Of a DNA stretch of 64,000 bases, positions 39,186 through 48,799 are shown one piece after another. The notes beneath the pieces were generated by a model, which had not been told where the DNA came from, searched no databases, and worked only from the letters and a program-made list of their open reading frames with translations. Both the position numbers and the translations under genes were made by a program. Position 1 is the first letter of the stretch; each line of letters starts with the position of its first letter. Source of the DNA: Haloglycomyces albus DSM 45210 (GTDB lineage Bacteria > Actinomycetota > Actinomycetes > Mycobacteriales > Micromonosporaceae); the NCBI RefSeq assembly GCF_000527155.1, contig NZ_AZUQ01000001.1:186001-250000 (forward strand). The letters run 5' to 3'.

Positions 39186-39252
39186 AATTGACGTCCTCGT
39201 TTCCCTGAGGGGAAAGCGATTCCCGGCTTGGCTTCCAGTGTGGCTGGAAGCT
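39186..39252 (-). repeat. Right end of the TnpB element, candidate omega-RNA 3' part
   Basis: Directly after the tnpB stop are two hairpins: GCTTCCAG/CTGGAAGC (39231-39238 with 39244-39251) and TTTCCC/GGGAAA (39200-39205 with 39210-39215), then, on the minus strand, ACGAGGACGTCAA. This resembles right ends of IS200/IS605-type tnpB elements, where the guide RNA scaffold ends and the flank supplies the guide. The boundary near 39189 is my estimate. Confidence 0.5.
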
Positions 39253-40509
39253 CTACGGGTGGGTTACTGCTTCGACGCGCTGTGCCGGGACTGTCCCGGT
39301 CTTACCTGCGCTCCACGAGTCGTTTTGGGTGTCCGCAGGTCCTGCGGCCACCAGACGCCTACCTTCGCGCCTAATGTTGATTTCAGCGTTGGCATCCCGG
39401 TCGTGGGACGCCCCGCATCCGCACTCCCACCGGCGGACGGCTAGGCCTTCCAGGCCGGTCGGTCCCGTCAAGGCCCCGCAGTCGGAGCACAGGCGGGTGG
39501 AGGGGAAGAACCGGTCCACCGTCACAAACGTCCGTCCGGTCCGCTGGGATTTCGATTCCAGGCGGGAGAGGAACATCCCGAACGCCGCGTCGTGGACCGA
39601 CTTGGACATACGGGACCGCTGCAACCCCTGAACGTTGAGGTCTTCTGCATAGACAGCTTGGTTCTCGCTGACGATGCGGTGGACCTGTTTGTTTATCCAG
39701 TCGCTGCGGGAGTTTTTGATCTTTTCGTGGACCTTCGCCACACGGAGGCGTGCTTTGGCCCGGTTGTTCGAGCCTTTCTGTTTGCGCGACAGTGACCGCT
39801 GTGCCTTCCTGAGTTTCCGCTCCAGGCGTGTGAAGAACTTCGGGTTGTCGATAGTCTTGCCGCCACGCAACACCGCGAAGTCCTTCAACCCCAGGTCGAT
39901 CCCTGTCTCAGCGTCGTCGGGCAACGGATCGTGGAGGTCGACGCCGTCGTCGGCGGTGACCACGAACGACGCAAAGTACTTGCCCGTCGGGGTTTTGATG
40001 ACCGTGACGCTGGACGGGTCGGAGGGAAGTTCTCTGCTCCAGGCGACCGTGACGTCTCCGATCTTGGGCAGCCGCAGCCGCCCATTGCCAAGTACGCGGA
40101 ACCGGGCGGCTTTGGTGAACCGAGCCGTCTGGGTGTTCGACCGGCGTTTCCACCGCGGTGGGCCGACACCCGGCCCCTGTCGCCGTCCGGTGAGAGAATC
40201 GAAGAAGTTCTTATACGCCCGGTCGCAGTCCCGCAGCGCCTGCTGCAGCACGACTGCCGAGACCTCGGCCAGCCACTCGCGTTCGGGGGTTTTCTTCGCC
40301 TCGGTAATCAGCGTCTTCGCCAGCAACACCGACGACGGATACTTCCTCCCGGCGGCGTAGGCCGCTCTCCGGGCCGCGATGGCATCGTTGTGCACCGTCC
40401 GTACACACCCGAACGTCCGCGCGAGCTGCCGCCGCTGCGGGGCCGTCGGATAGAGACGAAACCGGTACCTCAAATGCACAAGAGAAAGCGTAACGGGAAC
40501 GTCTGACAT
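39253..40509 (-). CDS. tnpB: TnpB-family RNA-guided nuclease (IS200/IS605 or IS607 type), orphan
   Basis: A 418-residue TnpB. The RuvC-like catalytic residues are D205 (TGIDLGLKD), E289 (VYAEDLNVQGL) and D372 (SHDRDANAEINI). The zinc finger has C341, C344, C363 and C365 (CSDCG...CGCG). The N-terminal helix-turn-helix region begins LRYRFRLYPTAPQRRQL. Nothing is broken, so it may be active. I use the ATG at 40509; a GTG at 40479 is possible. No TnpA transposase is adjacent. TnpB cuts DNA guided by an RNA made from the element's right end and favours element retention. Confidence 0.9.
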   Translation of the reverse strand: MSDVPVTLSLVHLRYRFRLYPTAPQRRQLARTFGCVRTVHNDAIAARRAAYAAGRKYPSSVLLAKTLITEAKKTPEREWLAEVSAVVLQQALRDCDRAYKNFFDSLTGRRQGPGVGPPRWKRRSNTQTARFTKAARFRVLGNGRLRLPKIGDVTVAWSRELPSDPSSVTVIKTPTGKYFASFVVTADDGVDLHDPLPDDAETGIDLGLKDFAVLRGGKTIDNPKFFTRLERKLRKAQRSLSRKQKGSNNRAKARLRVAKVHEKIKNSRSDWINKQVHRIVSENQAVYAEDLNVQGLQRSRMSKSVHDAAFGMFLSRLESKSQRTGRTFVTVDRFFPSTRLCSDCGALTGPTGLEGLAVRRWECGCGASHDRDANAEINIRREGRRLVAAGPADTQNDSWSAGKTGTVPAQRVEAVTHP

Positions 40510-40887
40510 AGCTATTGCAAACCAACCAGCCTCCAGAAAGGCGCTACACCTCCACCCTAAAGGGAGCACTGCGCCTGAAAACGGTAGCGGTATCGTCCCG
40601 TCAGTGTTCGCGAGTTGGCCTCCTCCTCACGGCTAAAAGTCGGGGGAGTCCAATCCAGTATTCCGAGAACTTCGGCACGAACCCAAATCATCCTATGACC
40701 GGTTCATCGGTCAACCTGTTTTGATAACAGAGTGCGATTATTAAGTGCCCCATAAACATCAACAGCCCAAACATTTAATATTCGTAATGCATTCCACCGT
40801 AGATAATCCTCACGCACTATGCGAGACTTTATCTCGTGTGTGTCAAGTCGACACGCAGTTTCAGGAGTCCTATTCAAAAGGGGATCT
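40510..40887. other. Intergenic region between tnpB and livK
   Basis: About 380 bases. The part near tnpB has an imperfect hairpin (about 40620-40650, CCTCCTCACGGC with GTCGGGGGAG), which could be a left end or the remnant right end of another IS605-like element. The part from 40730 on is AT-rich and should hold the liv operon promoter; TAGATAAT at 40799 is a possible -10. Confidence 0.4.
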
Positions 40888-42060
40888 ATGCGACTCAAAG
40901 CTGCCGGATTGGCGGCGTCAACATTGCTTTTGACAGCCGCTTGTGTCCAAGAATCATCCGGCCCTGAGAAATCCGACGACGCCCTGGTCGGTTCGGGGTC
41001 GGGTTCCAATTGCAACATCGATCGAGTCGTCCGGGTCGGTGCCACACTGAGCCTCACCGGTGGCGCCGCTTTCGCGGGCGAGTACCAGCAGCAAGGCCTC
41101 CAGCTGGCCATCGACGAACTGAATCAAGAGTCCGGAGTCTCGTACGAATTGGTCGTCGAGGACGACGAGACGGATGTCCAAAGTGGTCTTACTGCCTTCG
41201 AGAAGCTCATCGAGCGCGATGAGGTCAGTGCGTTGATCGGCCCAACTTTGTCCAATGTAGCCTTTTCCACCTATGAGGAATCCCAGGACGCCGGGGTTCC
41301 CACCATCGGTATTTCCACCACCGCGAACGGAATTCCCGAAATCGGCGACTACATCTACCGCGTCTCCCTCCCCGAGGAGGTCGCACTCGCCGAGAGCATC
41401 CCGGCTTCTTACGATGCCCTTGACTATAAAGACGTCGCGGTCATGTACGACAACGAAGACGAGTTCACCGCCTCCGCCTATGAGTCCATGATGCTTGAAC
41501 TCGAACGTCTTGACGTGGATCTCGTTTCCGAGGAAACCTTCCCCACCGATGAAAGCGACTTCCGTTCTCAGTTGACTAAAGTGGCGGAAACCGAACCTGA
41601 CGTACTCGTCCTGTCCGCGCTTCCGGCCGCCACGGCACCATTGGTTAAGCAGGCACGTGAAATCGGCTTGGACGTCCCCATCGTGGGTGGTAACGCGTTC
41701 AACTCCCCGGTCATGATCGACAACCTCGGCGACAGCGCCGAAGGCCTCATCGTGGGCGGCGCCTGGAGCTCGTCGGCCATGACGACGGGTAACCAGGAGT
41801 TCATGGACTCGTTTGAACAGACGTACGACCGTGCTCCCGACCAGTTCGCGGCGCAGGCCTACACTTCCGCTCACGTCCTGGACGCGGCCATCCGTGACAA
41901 CTGTGACGCCAACCGTTCGGCGATCCGCGAGGCTCTGGGACGCATCGACGCCCACGAAACCGTTCTCGGACCCGTTACCCTGGCTCCGCACGGCGAAATC
42001 ACCCAGGACGCGTTCGTTCAGATCATTAAGGACGGAGAATTCACTCCGATCGGCGAGTAA
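40888..42060 (+). CDS. livK: Branched-chain amino acid ABC transporter substrate-binding lipoprotein
   Basis: A 390-residue type I periplasmic-binding-fold protein with a lipoprotein signal (lipobox LLTAAC). It contains GATLSLTGGAAFAGEYQQQGLQLAIDELN, the usual ligand-binding start, and a C-terminal lobe with AAQAYTSAHVLDAAI. It would present leucine, isoleucine or valine (or another amide or amino acid) to LivH/LivM. The ATG at 40888 has AAGGGG upstream; a start at 40819 would lose the signal. It heads the liv operon, with a 358-base gap containing a hairpin and the third copy of the RNA element before livH. Confidence 0.92.
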   Translation: MRLKAAGLAASTLLLTAACVQESSGPEKSDDALVGSGSGSNCNIDRVVRVGATLSLTGGAAFAGEYQQQGLQLAIDELNQESGVSYELVVEDDETDVQSGLTAFEKLIERDEVSALIGPTLSNVAFSTYEESQDAGVPTIGISTTANGIPEIGDYIYRVSLPEEVALAESIPASYDALDYKDVAVMYDNEDEFTASAYESMMLELERLDVDLVSEETFPTDESDFRSQLTKVAETEPDVLVLSALPAATAPLVKQAREIGLDVPIVGGNAFNSPVMIDNLGDSAEGLIVGGAWSSSAMTTGNQEFMDSFEQTYDRAPDQFAAQAYTSAHVLDAAIRDNCDANRSAIREALGRIDAHETVLGPVTLAPHGEITQDAFVQIIKDGEFTPIGE

Positions 42061-42153
42061 ATCCCCGTTCGGAACAGTGGCCGAGCCACATACGTCCGAG
42101 ATGCTTAGCGATAAGCACTGGATTTCGTTGCATTCGATACCGCTCCAGTCAAT

Positions 42154-42182
42154 CCGTCAGCGCACCTCAGGTGCGCTGACGG
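42154..42182 (+). terminator. Intercistronic hairpin after livK
   Basis: A perfect 12-base inverted repeat (42154-42165 with 42171-42182) around CTCAG, about 95 bases after livK. Such hairpins let the binding-protein gene be expressed above the permease genes. Confidence 0.7.
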
Positions 42183-42228
42183 CATGCTCATAAAACCGGT
42201 GTTCTGGCCAGGTCGAACATCATCAGTC

Positions 42229-42391
42229 AAGCCGCGAGCGTAGCGATGCGGCGGTTGAGCTGGAGAGGAGCTCAGGTGCCGCACGGTACGTCGAACAGGG
42301 TTGTTCGCAGGTTCCAGGCGTGCTCCAACACGTCGGGTTCTACGAAGGACGCTGGACAACGTGCTGTGCGGGAGCTGAGCGGTCACCCACC
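42229..42391 (+). ncRNA. Repeated structured RNA element, copy 3
   Basis: It shares the ends and core blocks with copies 1 and 2: GCCGC (42231-42235) with GCGGC (42248-42252), GAGCT/AGCTC around GGAGAGG, CTCAGG, and the terminal GAGCTGAGCGGTCACCCACC. The interior differs: the long stem is made by CCGCAC (42279-42284) with GTGCGG (42366-42371), where copies 1 and 2 use an unrelated pair. It sits inside the liv operon, 30 bases before livH, in the same orientation. Confidence 0.7.
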
Positions 42392-42419
42392 CACAAAAAC
42401 CTAGTGAGACAACCATCCT

Positions 42420-43295
42420 ATGTTGGAACAAATCACCAACGGCCTTTTCACAGGCTCTATTTACGCGCTATTCGCCATTGGATTCACCCTGGTATTCGGT
42501 ATCCTTCGGCAGCTCAATCTGGCGCACGCCTCGATCTTCACCGCCGGTGCGTTCATTGCCATCGGACTCATCGACGGGGGTACTCCGGCCTGGTTGACCT
42601 TCGTATTGGTCGCCATCGCCGGTGTGATCGTGGGACTGTGCCTGGAGTTCGTCGCCTTCCGACCCCTCACGGGTCGACCGGACGAACACTTTGCGGGACT
42701 GATTTCCTCCGTCGCCTTCGGAGGAATGGTCATTGCCCTGCTGCGTGCCTACTTCGGTTCCGAACCACGCAGCATTCCCGCCGATACCTTGCCCGCCACG
42801 AACTGGGAGTTCGCCGGGATTACCGTCACCTTCGTGCAGGTGCTGATTTTGACGGTATCGCTGGTGCTCATGCTGGCCCTCGCCTGGCTGGTCGGGCGCA
42901 CCACCTTCGGTAGCGCCATGCGTGCGGTCGCCGAGAACCCCGATGCGGCTCGCATTCTGGGGGTCAACGTCAAACAGGTCACCGCCTCCACGTATGCCCT
43001 GTCGTCGGCTCTGGGAGCCACCGCCGGAGTGCTCATGGCGGTGAACGTGGGGCAGGCCAATTTGGAAATGGGCCTGTCGATCGAATTGACCGGTTTCGCC
43101 GTCATCATTCTCGGCGGGCTCGGCTCGCTCTGGGGTGCGATGACGGCCGGTCTGGTGCTCGGCCTGGCCGAAACGTTTACCGTGCAGTACATCGATTCTT
43201 CCTGGAAAGACGTCGTTGCCTTCGGTCTACTCTTCGCCATTCTCCTATTCCGCCCTCAAGGCCTGTTCGGCTCGATGAAAACCCGGGAGGTGTAA
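42420..43295 (+). CDS. livH: Branched-chain amino acid ABC transporter permease LivH
   Basis: A 291-residue permease with about eight membrane helices. It has the typical start LEQITNGLFTGSIYALFAIGFTLVFGILRQLNLAH and the conserved cytoplasmic loop with GSAMRAVAENPDAARILGVNVKQV that contacts the ATPases. It pairs with the LivM part of the next gene, whose ATG follows its stop immediately. It is separated from livK by a hairpin and the RNA element, so part of its expression may come from readthrough. Confidence 0.93.
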   Translation: MLEQITNGLFTGSIYALFAIGFTLVFGILRQLNLAHASIFTAGAFIAIGLIDGGTPAWLTFVLVAIAGVIVGLCLEFVAFRPLTGRPDEHFAGLISSVAFGGMVIALLRAYFGSEPRSIPADTLPATNWEFAGITVTFVQVLILTVSLVLMLALAWLVGRTTFGSAMRAVAENPDAARILGVNVKQVTASTYALSSALGATAGVLMAVNVGQANLEMGLSIELTGFAVIILGGLGSLWGAMTAGLVLGLAETFTVQYIDSSWKDVVAFGLLFAILLFRPQGLFGSMKTREV

Positions 43296-44955
43296 ATGTT
43301 CGCTGGATATGAGAGCCTACTGATCACCATCGCTCTGGCCGGCATTCTGGCCTACTCTTTCTATGCCGTCTTGCTGGCCGGACAGCTCAGTCTGGGGCAG
43401 GCGGGCTTTGCCTCCCTGGGCGCCTATGTATCCACTTTGGTGGTTCCGGAGACTCCCCTTTTCGGAAGTCTCAGTCCGGTCCTTGTCGGCATACCCGTCG
43501 GAATGGCCGTCGGAGCATTCGCGGCGTTCCTTTTGGGACTTCCCGTACTACGCCTCCGCGGCGTATTTCTGGCAATCTCGACGATCGCCTTTTCCGAGGT
43601 CGTGCGGATCTTCATCCTCAACGCCGAATGGACCGGTGGAGCCAGAGGTCTACGCCTCGACAAATGGGTCACCGTGGACTTGGCGTGGATCGTCCTCGCC
43701 CTCATCGCCTACTGTTTCTGGCGGTTCGGCCCCTCCCGGACCGGTCGCGCCTTCGCCGCCGTACGGGAGGACGAAATCGCGGCTCAGTCGATGGGGATCA
43801 ACGTGGCTCGTACCCGCATGATCTCCTTCGTCACGTCGGGGGCCATCGCCGGTCTCTACGGTGTCATGTTCGCCTACTTCACCCGCTTCATCGAACCGTC
43901 CAACTTCGACTTCTCCTTGATGCTCGACGGGCTGATCTCCGCCATCGTCGGAGGTATCGCCCTCTTCATCGGTCCGATTCTGGCGGCGGCGTTCTTTACT
44001 CCCCTGCCCGATATCATGTCGGGCATGGGCGTGGAAGCCGGCTGGATTCCCTCCTTCGTCGCCGCCGCGATTCTGCTGCTGGTGATTCTCTTCCTACCAG
44101 GCGGGCTGTCGAGTCTCCTGACGAAGCTGAAGCCGAACCGTCCGGTGTCGGTCAGTGCCGAGCCACCTGAGCTGGCACCTCTACCGCAGGCCGGCAGCAG
44201 TTTGATCGAATTGACCGGGATGTCGAAACATTACGGTGGGGTCAAGGCCATCGACGGAGTCGACCTCCACCTCGCCGCCGGTGAGGTCCTGGGAATCGTG
44301 GGCCCCAACGGGGCGGGTAAGACCACGCTCATCAATCTGGTGAGCGGTCACGTGGCCCCGACCAGCGGACAGGGTAGTGTGCTCAACACTCCGTTGAAGG
44401 CCAAGACCGCCGTACACTCGGTGGCCAAGGCCGGTTTGAGCCGGACGTTCCAGCACTCCAAACTCTTCGACCGCCTGAGCGTTCTGAACAACGTCCTGGT
44501 CGGCACCCACAGCCTGGCACGTTCGACCTTCCTGCGTCGTCTGGTCTGGATTCCTTCGGCACGCCGCGATGAAGCCGCGCTGAAGGCACTGGCCTACCGG
44601 CAGCTGGAGCGCGTCGGCCTAGGCGACAAGGCACACCTTCCCGCCGCACAGCTGTCGTACGGAGACCAGCGCCGTCTGGAGATCGCCCGAGCGTTGGCGT
44701 CCCATCCCTCGGTCCTGATTCTGGATGAACCGGCAGCGGGGATGAACCCCAGTGAAGCCACCGAGTTGGCCGAACTGATCGAGTCGATTAAGAACGAAGG
44801 TGTAGCCGTCATACTGATCGAACACCGTATGAGCATGGTGGCCGACCTGTCCGACCGCATCATGGTTCTGGACTTCGGCAAGGTCATCGCCGATGACGAG
44901 CCGGACGCGGTGTTGAACAACGAGCAGGTCGTCGAGGCGTACATGGGGAGTGCAG

Positions 44956-44963
<8 letters not shown>
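43296..44963 (+). CDS. Fused LivM permease - LivG ATPase
   Basis: A 555-residue fusion. Residues 1 to about 275 are LivM: eight or more helices, LSLGQAGFASLGAYV, and the EAA-like loop GRAFAAVREDEIAAQSMGINVARTR. A proline-rich linker (about 276-300) leads to a LivG ATPase with Walker A GPNGAGKTT (about 332-340), the LSYGDQRRLEIA signature and Walker B ILDEPAAGMNP. The ATG directly follows the livH stop, and the end overlaps livF by eight bases. LivM and LivG are usually separate genes; fused forms are known in some actinobacteria. Confidence 0.93.
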
Positions 44964-45666
<703 letters not shown>

Positions 45667-45673
45667 CACTCGA

Positions 45674-45705
45674 GGGTCGGGTATCAACGATGCCCGACCC
45701 TTATT
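45674..45705 (+). terminator. Terminator of the liv operon
   Basis: GGGTCGGG (45674-45681) pairs with CCCGACCC (45693-45700), followed by TTATT. Confidence 0.8.
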
Positions 45706-46019
45706 CCTTGCCATCCAATCATTCCCCTTCACGCTTGGTTCTATAATGGATATACGGATTCACACTTCACTTGGGACATAACTCTCCTCTCCCTCCGTAT
45801 CGATCCCGACACCACAATCGGTAAACACTCCTGGTGAATATCGCAGCAATCGGAGACGACTGGGATTTGCACCGCTCGGGCTCAACTGGTACTACTAACG
45901 AGTAATTTTTTCGTATTCGTGTCATGGTTTGTTAACGGTTTTGTACCTCGACCGTTGGCTTGGCGCGCTTTGCTGGCCATGACGACATACGATCACCCGA
46001 GAACAATACAGGTGAATAC
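45706..46019. other. Intergenic region upstream of the Ugp-like operon
   Basis: About 315 bases with no supported gene. AT-rich stretches near 45735-45760 and 45900-45940 (including TTTGTTAACGGTTTTG) are the likely promoter area. The GTT-rich repeats loosely recall PHO boxes that control ugp in actinobacteria, but the match is too weak to claim. AGGTGA before 46020 is the ribosome site. Confidence 0.4.
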
Positions 46020-47390
46020 ATGAAAGCCAACCGGATTGCCCTGGCGGCCACCGCCGCCGTCTCCGTTGCCGCAACAGCGGCTTGTTCCGATTCCGGCGAT
46101 GCCGCACCCGACGGTGAAATCGACGTCTGGATCGCCTTTACCGACTACCGCCTGGACTGGATGGAAGACCTCGCCGAGGACTTCTCCGAAGAACACCCCG
46201 ATTACAACGTCAACATTACCGGCTACGACAACTACGAGCCGTTGTTCGACGCCGTCAACACCGCCTCCGAACAGGGCGACCCTCCGGCCCTCGTGCAGTA
46301 CTTCGAGGCCGCCACTCAAAAGGCCCGCGACGCGGTCAACGCCGACGGTGAGCCGATGTTCACCTCCATCGAATCGGCCATCGACGGCCGTGACGAGGTC
46401 CTCGGCGAGCCGGTGGTTCTCGATGACGTGGTCGACTCGGTGAAGAACTACTACACCATCGACGGTGAGTTCTCCTCCATGCCGTGGAACACCTCCACCA
46501 CGCTCATGTTCAGCAATGACTCGCAGCTATCGGCCGCCGGCGTCGACGAGGTTCCCGAAACCTGGGAGGGCATCGAAGCCGCCTGTGACGACATCATGTC
46601 GGCCGACGACGCCCCCGAACACTGCATCACTCTCCCCAACCACAGCTGGTTCGCCGAACAGGCCGTGGCCCAACAGGGTGGCCTGTTCGTCAACAACGAC
46701 AACGGACGCTCCGACCGGGCCGACGAAGTGAACCTCGACTCGTCCGAGATGGTCAACTACGTCGAGTGGCTGCAAGAGCTACAGGACAAGGACTACCTGT
46801 ACTACTCCGGTAAGCAGAACGACTGGACCGGTCCTTTGAACGCCTTCAGCGCGCAGAAGAGCGCCTTCTTCCTCACCTCCTCCGGGGAAGCCACCGACAT
46901 CGTCAACACCGGAGCCGACGCCGGATTCGACGTCAACGTCAGCCGCACCCCCTACAACTCCGAAACCGAGTTCGCCGGGAATCTCATCGGCGGTGCCACG
47001 ATGTGGATGACCAACGGCCTCAGTGAGATCAACGAGGACGGTGCTCTGGCGTTCATGCAGTACCTCAATAACCCGGAGAACGCCGCCGACTGGCACAAGA
47101 CCACCGGCTACATCCCGATCACCTACTCCGCCGAGGAGCGCCTCGAAGAGGAAGGCTGGTTTGAGGAGAACCCGTACCAGACGGTCGCCAATGAGCAGCT
47201 CGCGTTGGCCGACGACAGCCCCGCTTCCTCCGGAGCGCTCGTCGGATCGTTCGTATCCATCCGCGAAGAGGTCACCGCAGCCGTCGAAGCCGTCCTCGTC
47301 TCGGGCGATTCACCCGAGGAACGCCTGAGTGAAGCGCAAGAGAAGGCCCAGCAATTGCTGGACGACTACAACAAGCTCTACGTCGACTAG
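46020..47390 (+). CDS. UgpB-like ABC transporter substrate-binding lipoprotein
   Basis: A 456-residue type II solute-binding protein with a lipoprotein signal (AATAACSD around residue 25). Family marks for UgpB are the MPWNTSTTLMFSN hinge segment, the NDWTGPLNAFSAQKSAFFLTSSG region and the late KTTGYIPIT motif. The likely substrates are glycerol-3-phosphate, glycerophosphodiesters or a sugar. It heads an operon with two permease genes; ligand identity is inferred only from family resemblance. Confidence 0.85.
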   Translation: MKANRIALAATAAVSVAATAACSDSGDAAPDGEIDVWIAFTDYRLDWMEDLAEDFSEEHPDYNVNITGYDNYEPLFDAVNTASEQGDPPALVQYFEAATQKARDAVNADGEPMFTSIESAIDGRDEVLGEPVVLDDVVDSVKNYYTIDGEFSSMPWNTSTTLMFSNDSQLSAAGVDEVPETWEGIEAACDDIMSADDAPEHCITLPNHSWFAEQAVAQQGGLFVNNDNGRSDRADEVNLDSSEMVNYVEWLQELQDKDYLYYSGKQNDWTGPLNAFSAQKSAFFLTSSGEATDIVNTGADAGFDVNVSRTPYNSETEFAGNLIGGATMWMTNGLSEINEDGALAFMQYLNNPENAADWHKTTGYIPITYSAEERLEEEGWFEENPYQTVANEQLALADDSPASSGALVGSFVSIREEVTAAVEAVLVSGDSPEERLSEAQEKAQQLLDDYNKLYVD

Positions 47391-47416
47391 CGGAAACAAC
47401 TGAAAACTCGATAATC

Positions 47417-48799
47417 GTGCCTATTTATCCGATAATGCCGCCGCTGTTCGCGGCGGCCGTCATCGCGGGCGCGGCGATTGGTTGGGTGGCGTGGAAACGC
47501 GCCACCCTTCCGCGCGCATGGTTGGGGGGCCTCGTCGGCGCTTTCGCCGGTGGCCTCGGCCCCTTGCTGACCATGGTTCCGCTGCAGGCCTGCACCTTCG
47601 AACCTGAACGTACCGGACTGGACAACGGCATCGGCGTGGTGGCGTTCTTCCTACCCGCCGCTTTCGCCATCGCCGCCTCGGTCTGGGTCGGACGAGCGAT
47701 CGCCTCCCCCGGTGGACTGTCCAATCTCGATTCCGGAGACAAGGGCGGTACCTTCCGGCATGGAAACACCACCGCCTGGGCGTTCCTTCTCCCCACCCTG
47801 GCCGTATTGGTGCTCTTCCTCTACTGGCCGTTGCTGGAGACCTTCCGGCTGTCGACCCAGCTGACCATGCGGGGAACCGCTCAGGAACGCTTCATATGCG
47901 TCGACAACTACACGAAGTTGATCGATCCGACCCTGGAATGGTGGGCGATCGCGCTGGTGGCCGCCGCTCTCCTGGCCACCCTGATCACCCTGGTCTCCAA
48001 GCGGATCTGGAGCGACCCCCATACTTCGCCCGCGCCCAAACTGCACCGCGTGCAGCGGCTGGTGACCCTGGCGGCCGTCATTGCCGTGGCCGCCGCATTG
48101 TTCGGAGACGAGTACCGAGGCGTCTTCATTACGACGTTGATCTTGACGTCCGGAACCATCCTCACCGCACTGGCGGCCGGCCTGGGGATCGCTCTGTTGG
48201 TCTCCCAACCGATTCGAGGTAAAAGCGTCTACCGGGTGCTGTTGGTCTGGCCGTTCGCCATCAGTCCGCCGATCGCCGGTATCCTCTTCTTCGTCATGTT
48301 CGACCCCACCACCGGCATCGTCGGTCATGTGTGGGAGTTCTTTACGCCGTGGGAGATGCCCAACTATCGGACCGACGCATTCCTCGCTCGACTTCTGGTC
48401 ATCGCGGCCAGCGTTTGGAAGACACTGGGATTCATCATCGTGTTCTACATAGCGGGTTTGCAGAATATCTCGCAGGACATGCTGCAGGCGGCTCGACTGG
48501 ACGGAGCGAACGCCTGGCAACGACTCCGGTACTTCATCGTCCCCAGCTTGGCGCCGATTACCTTCTTCCTGATCATCACCACCGTCACCTTCGCGTTCTT
48601 CGAAATCTTCGGAACGATCGACTACCTGACGCGAGGCGGACCGGACGGTGCGACCACCGATGCCATGACGTCGGTGGTACTGAACCAGGAATGGATCGGA
48701 GACGGCGCGGCTCGCTCGCTGATCCTGTTCACCATCGTGCTGGCGATAACCGCCTGGCAGTTCCGTTCCACGGGAAGGAAGGTGCATTATGGTCGCTGA
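47417..48799 (+). CDS. UgpA-like ABC transporter permease with extra N-terminal helices
   Basis: A 460-residue permease. The conserved part (from about 115) has the MalF/UgpA fold with the EAA loop DMLQAARLDGANAWQRLRYFIVPSL and a fused soluble or membrane insertion around 175-240. The first about 110 residues add three hydrophobic segments not present in ordinary UgpA, so the protein is about 150 residues longer than usual. GTG at 47417 is the first start after the binding-protein stop. It overlaps the next permease gene by 11 bases. Confidence 0.85.
   Translation: MPIYPIMPPLFAAAVIAGAAIGWVAWKRATLPRAWLGGLVGAFAGGLGPLLTMVPLQACTFEPERTGLDNGIGVVAFFLPAAFAIAASVWVGRAIASPGGLSNLDSGDKGGTFRHGNTTAWAFLLPTLAVLVLFLYWPLLETFRLSTQLTMRGTAQERFICVDNYTKLIDPTLEWWAIALVAAALLATLITLVSKRIWSDPHTSPAPKLHRVQRLVTLAAVIAVAAALFGDEYRGVFITTLILTSGTILTALAAGLGIALLVSQPIRGKSVYRVLLVWPFAISPPIAGILFFVMFDPTTGIVGHVWEFFTPWEMPNYRTDAFLARLLVIAASVWKTLGFIIVFYIAGLQNISQDMLQAARLDGANAWQRLRYFIVPSLAPITFFLIITTVTFAFFEIFGTIDYLTRGGPDGATTDAMTSVVLNQEWIGDGAARSLILFTIVLAITAWQFRSTGRKVHYGR

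Noticed and set aside
40515-40724. A 69-codon ORF upstream of tnpB as a gene
   Set aside because: No domain or convincing ribosome site; the region looks like element-end sequence.
45900-45940. PHO box upstream of the Ugp-like operon
   Set aside because: The GTT-rich direct repeats do not reach a convincing 11-bp consensus; kept only as a note in the intergenic entry.
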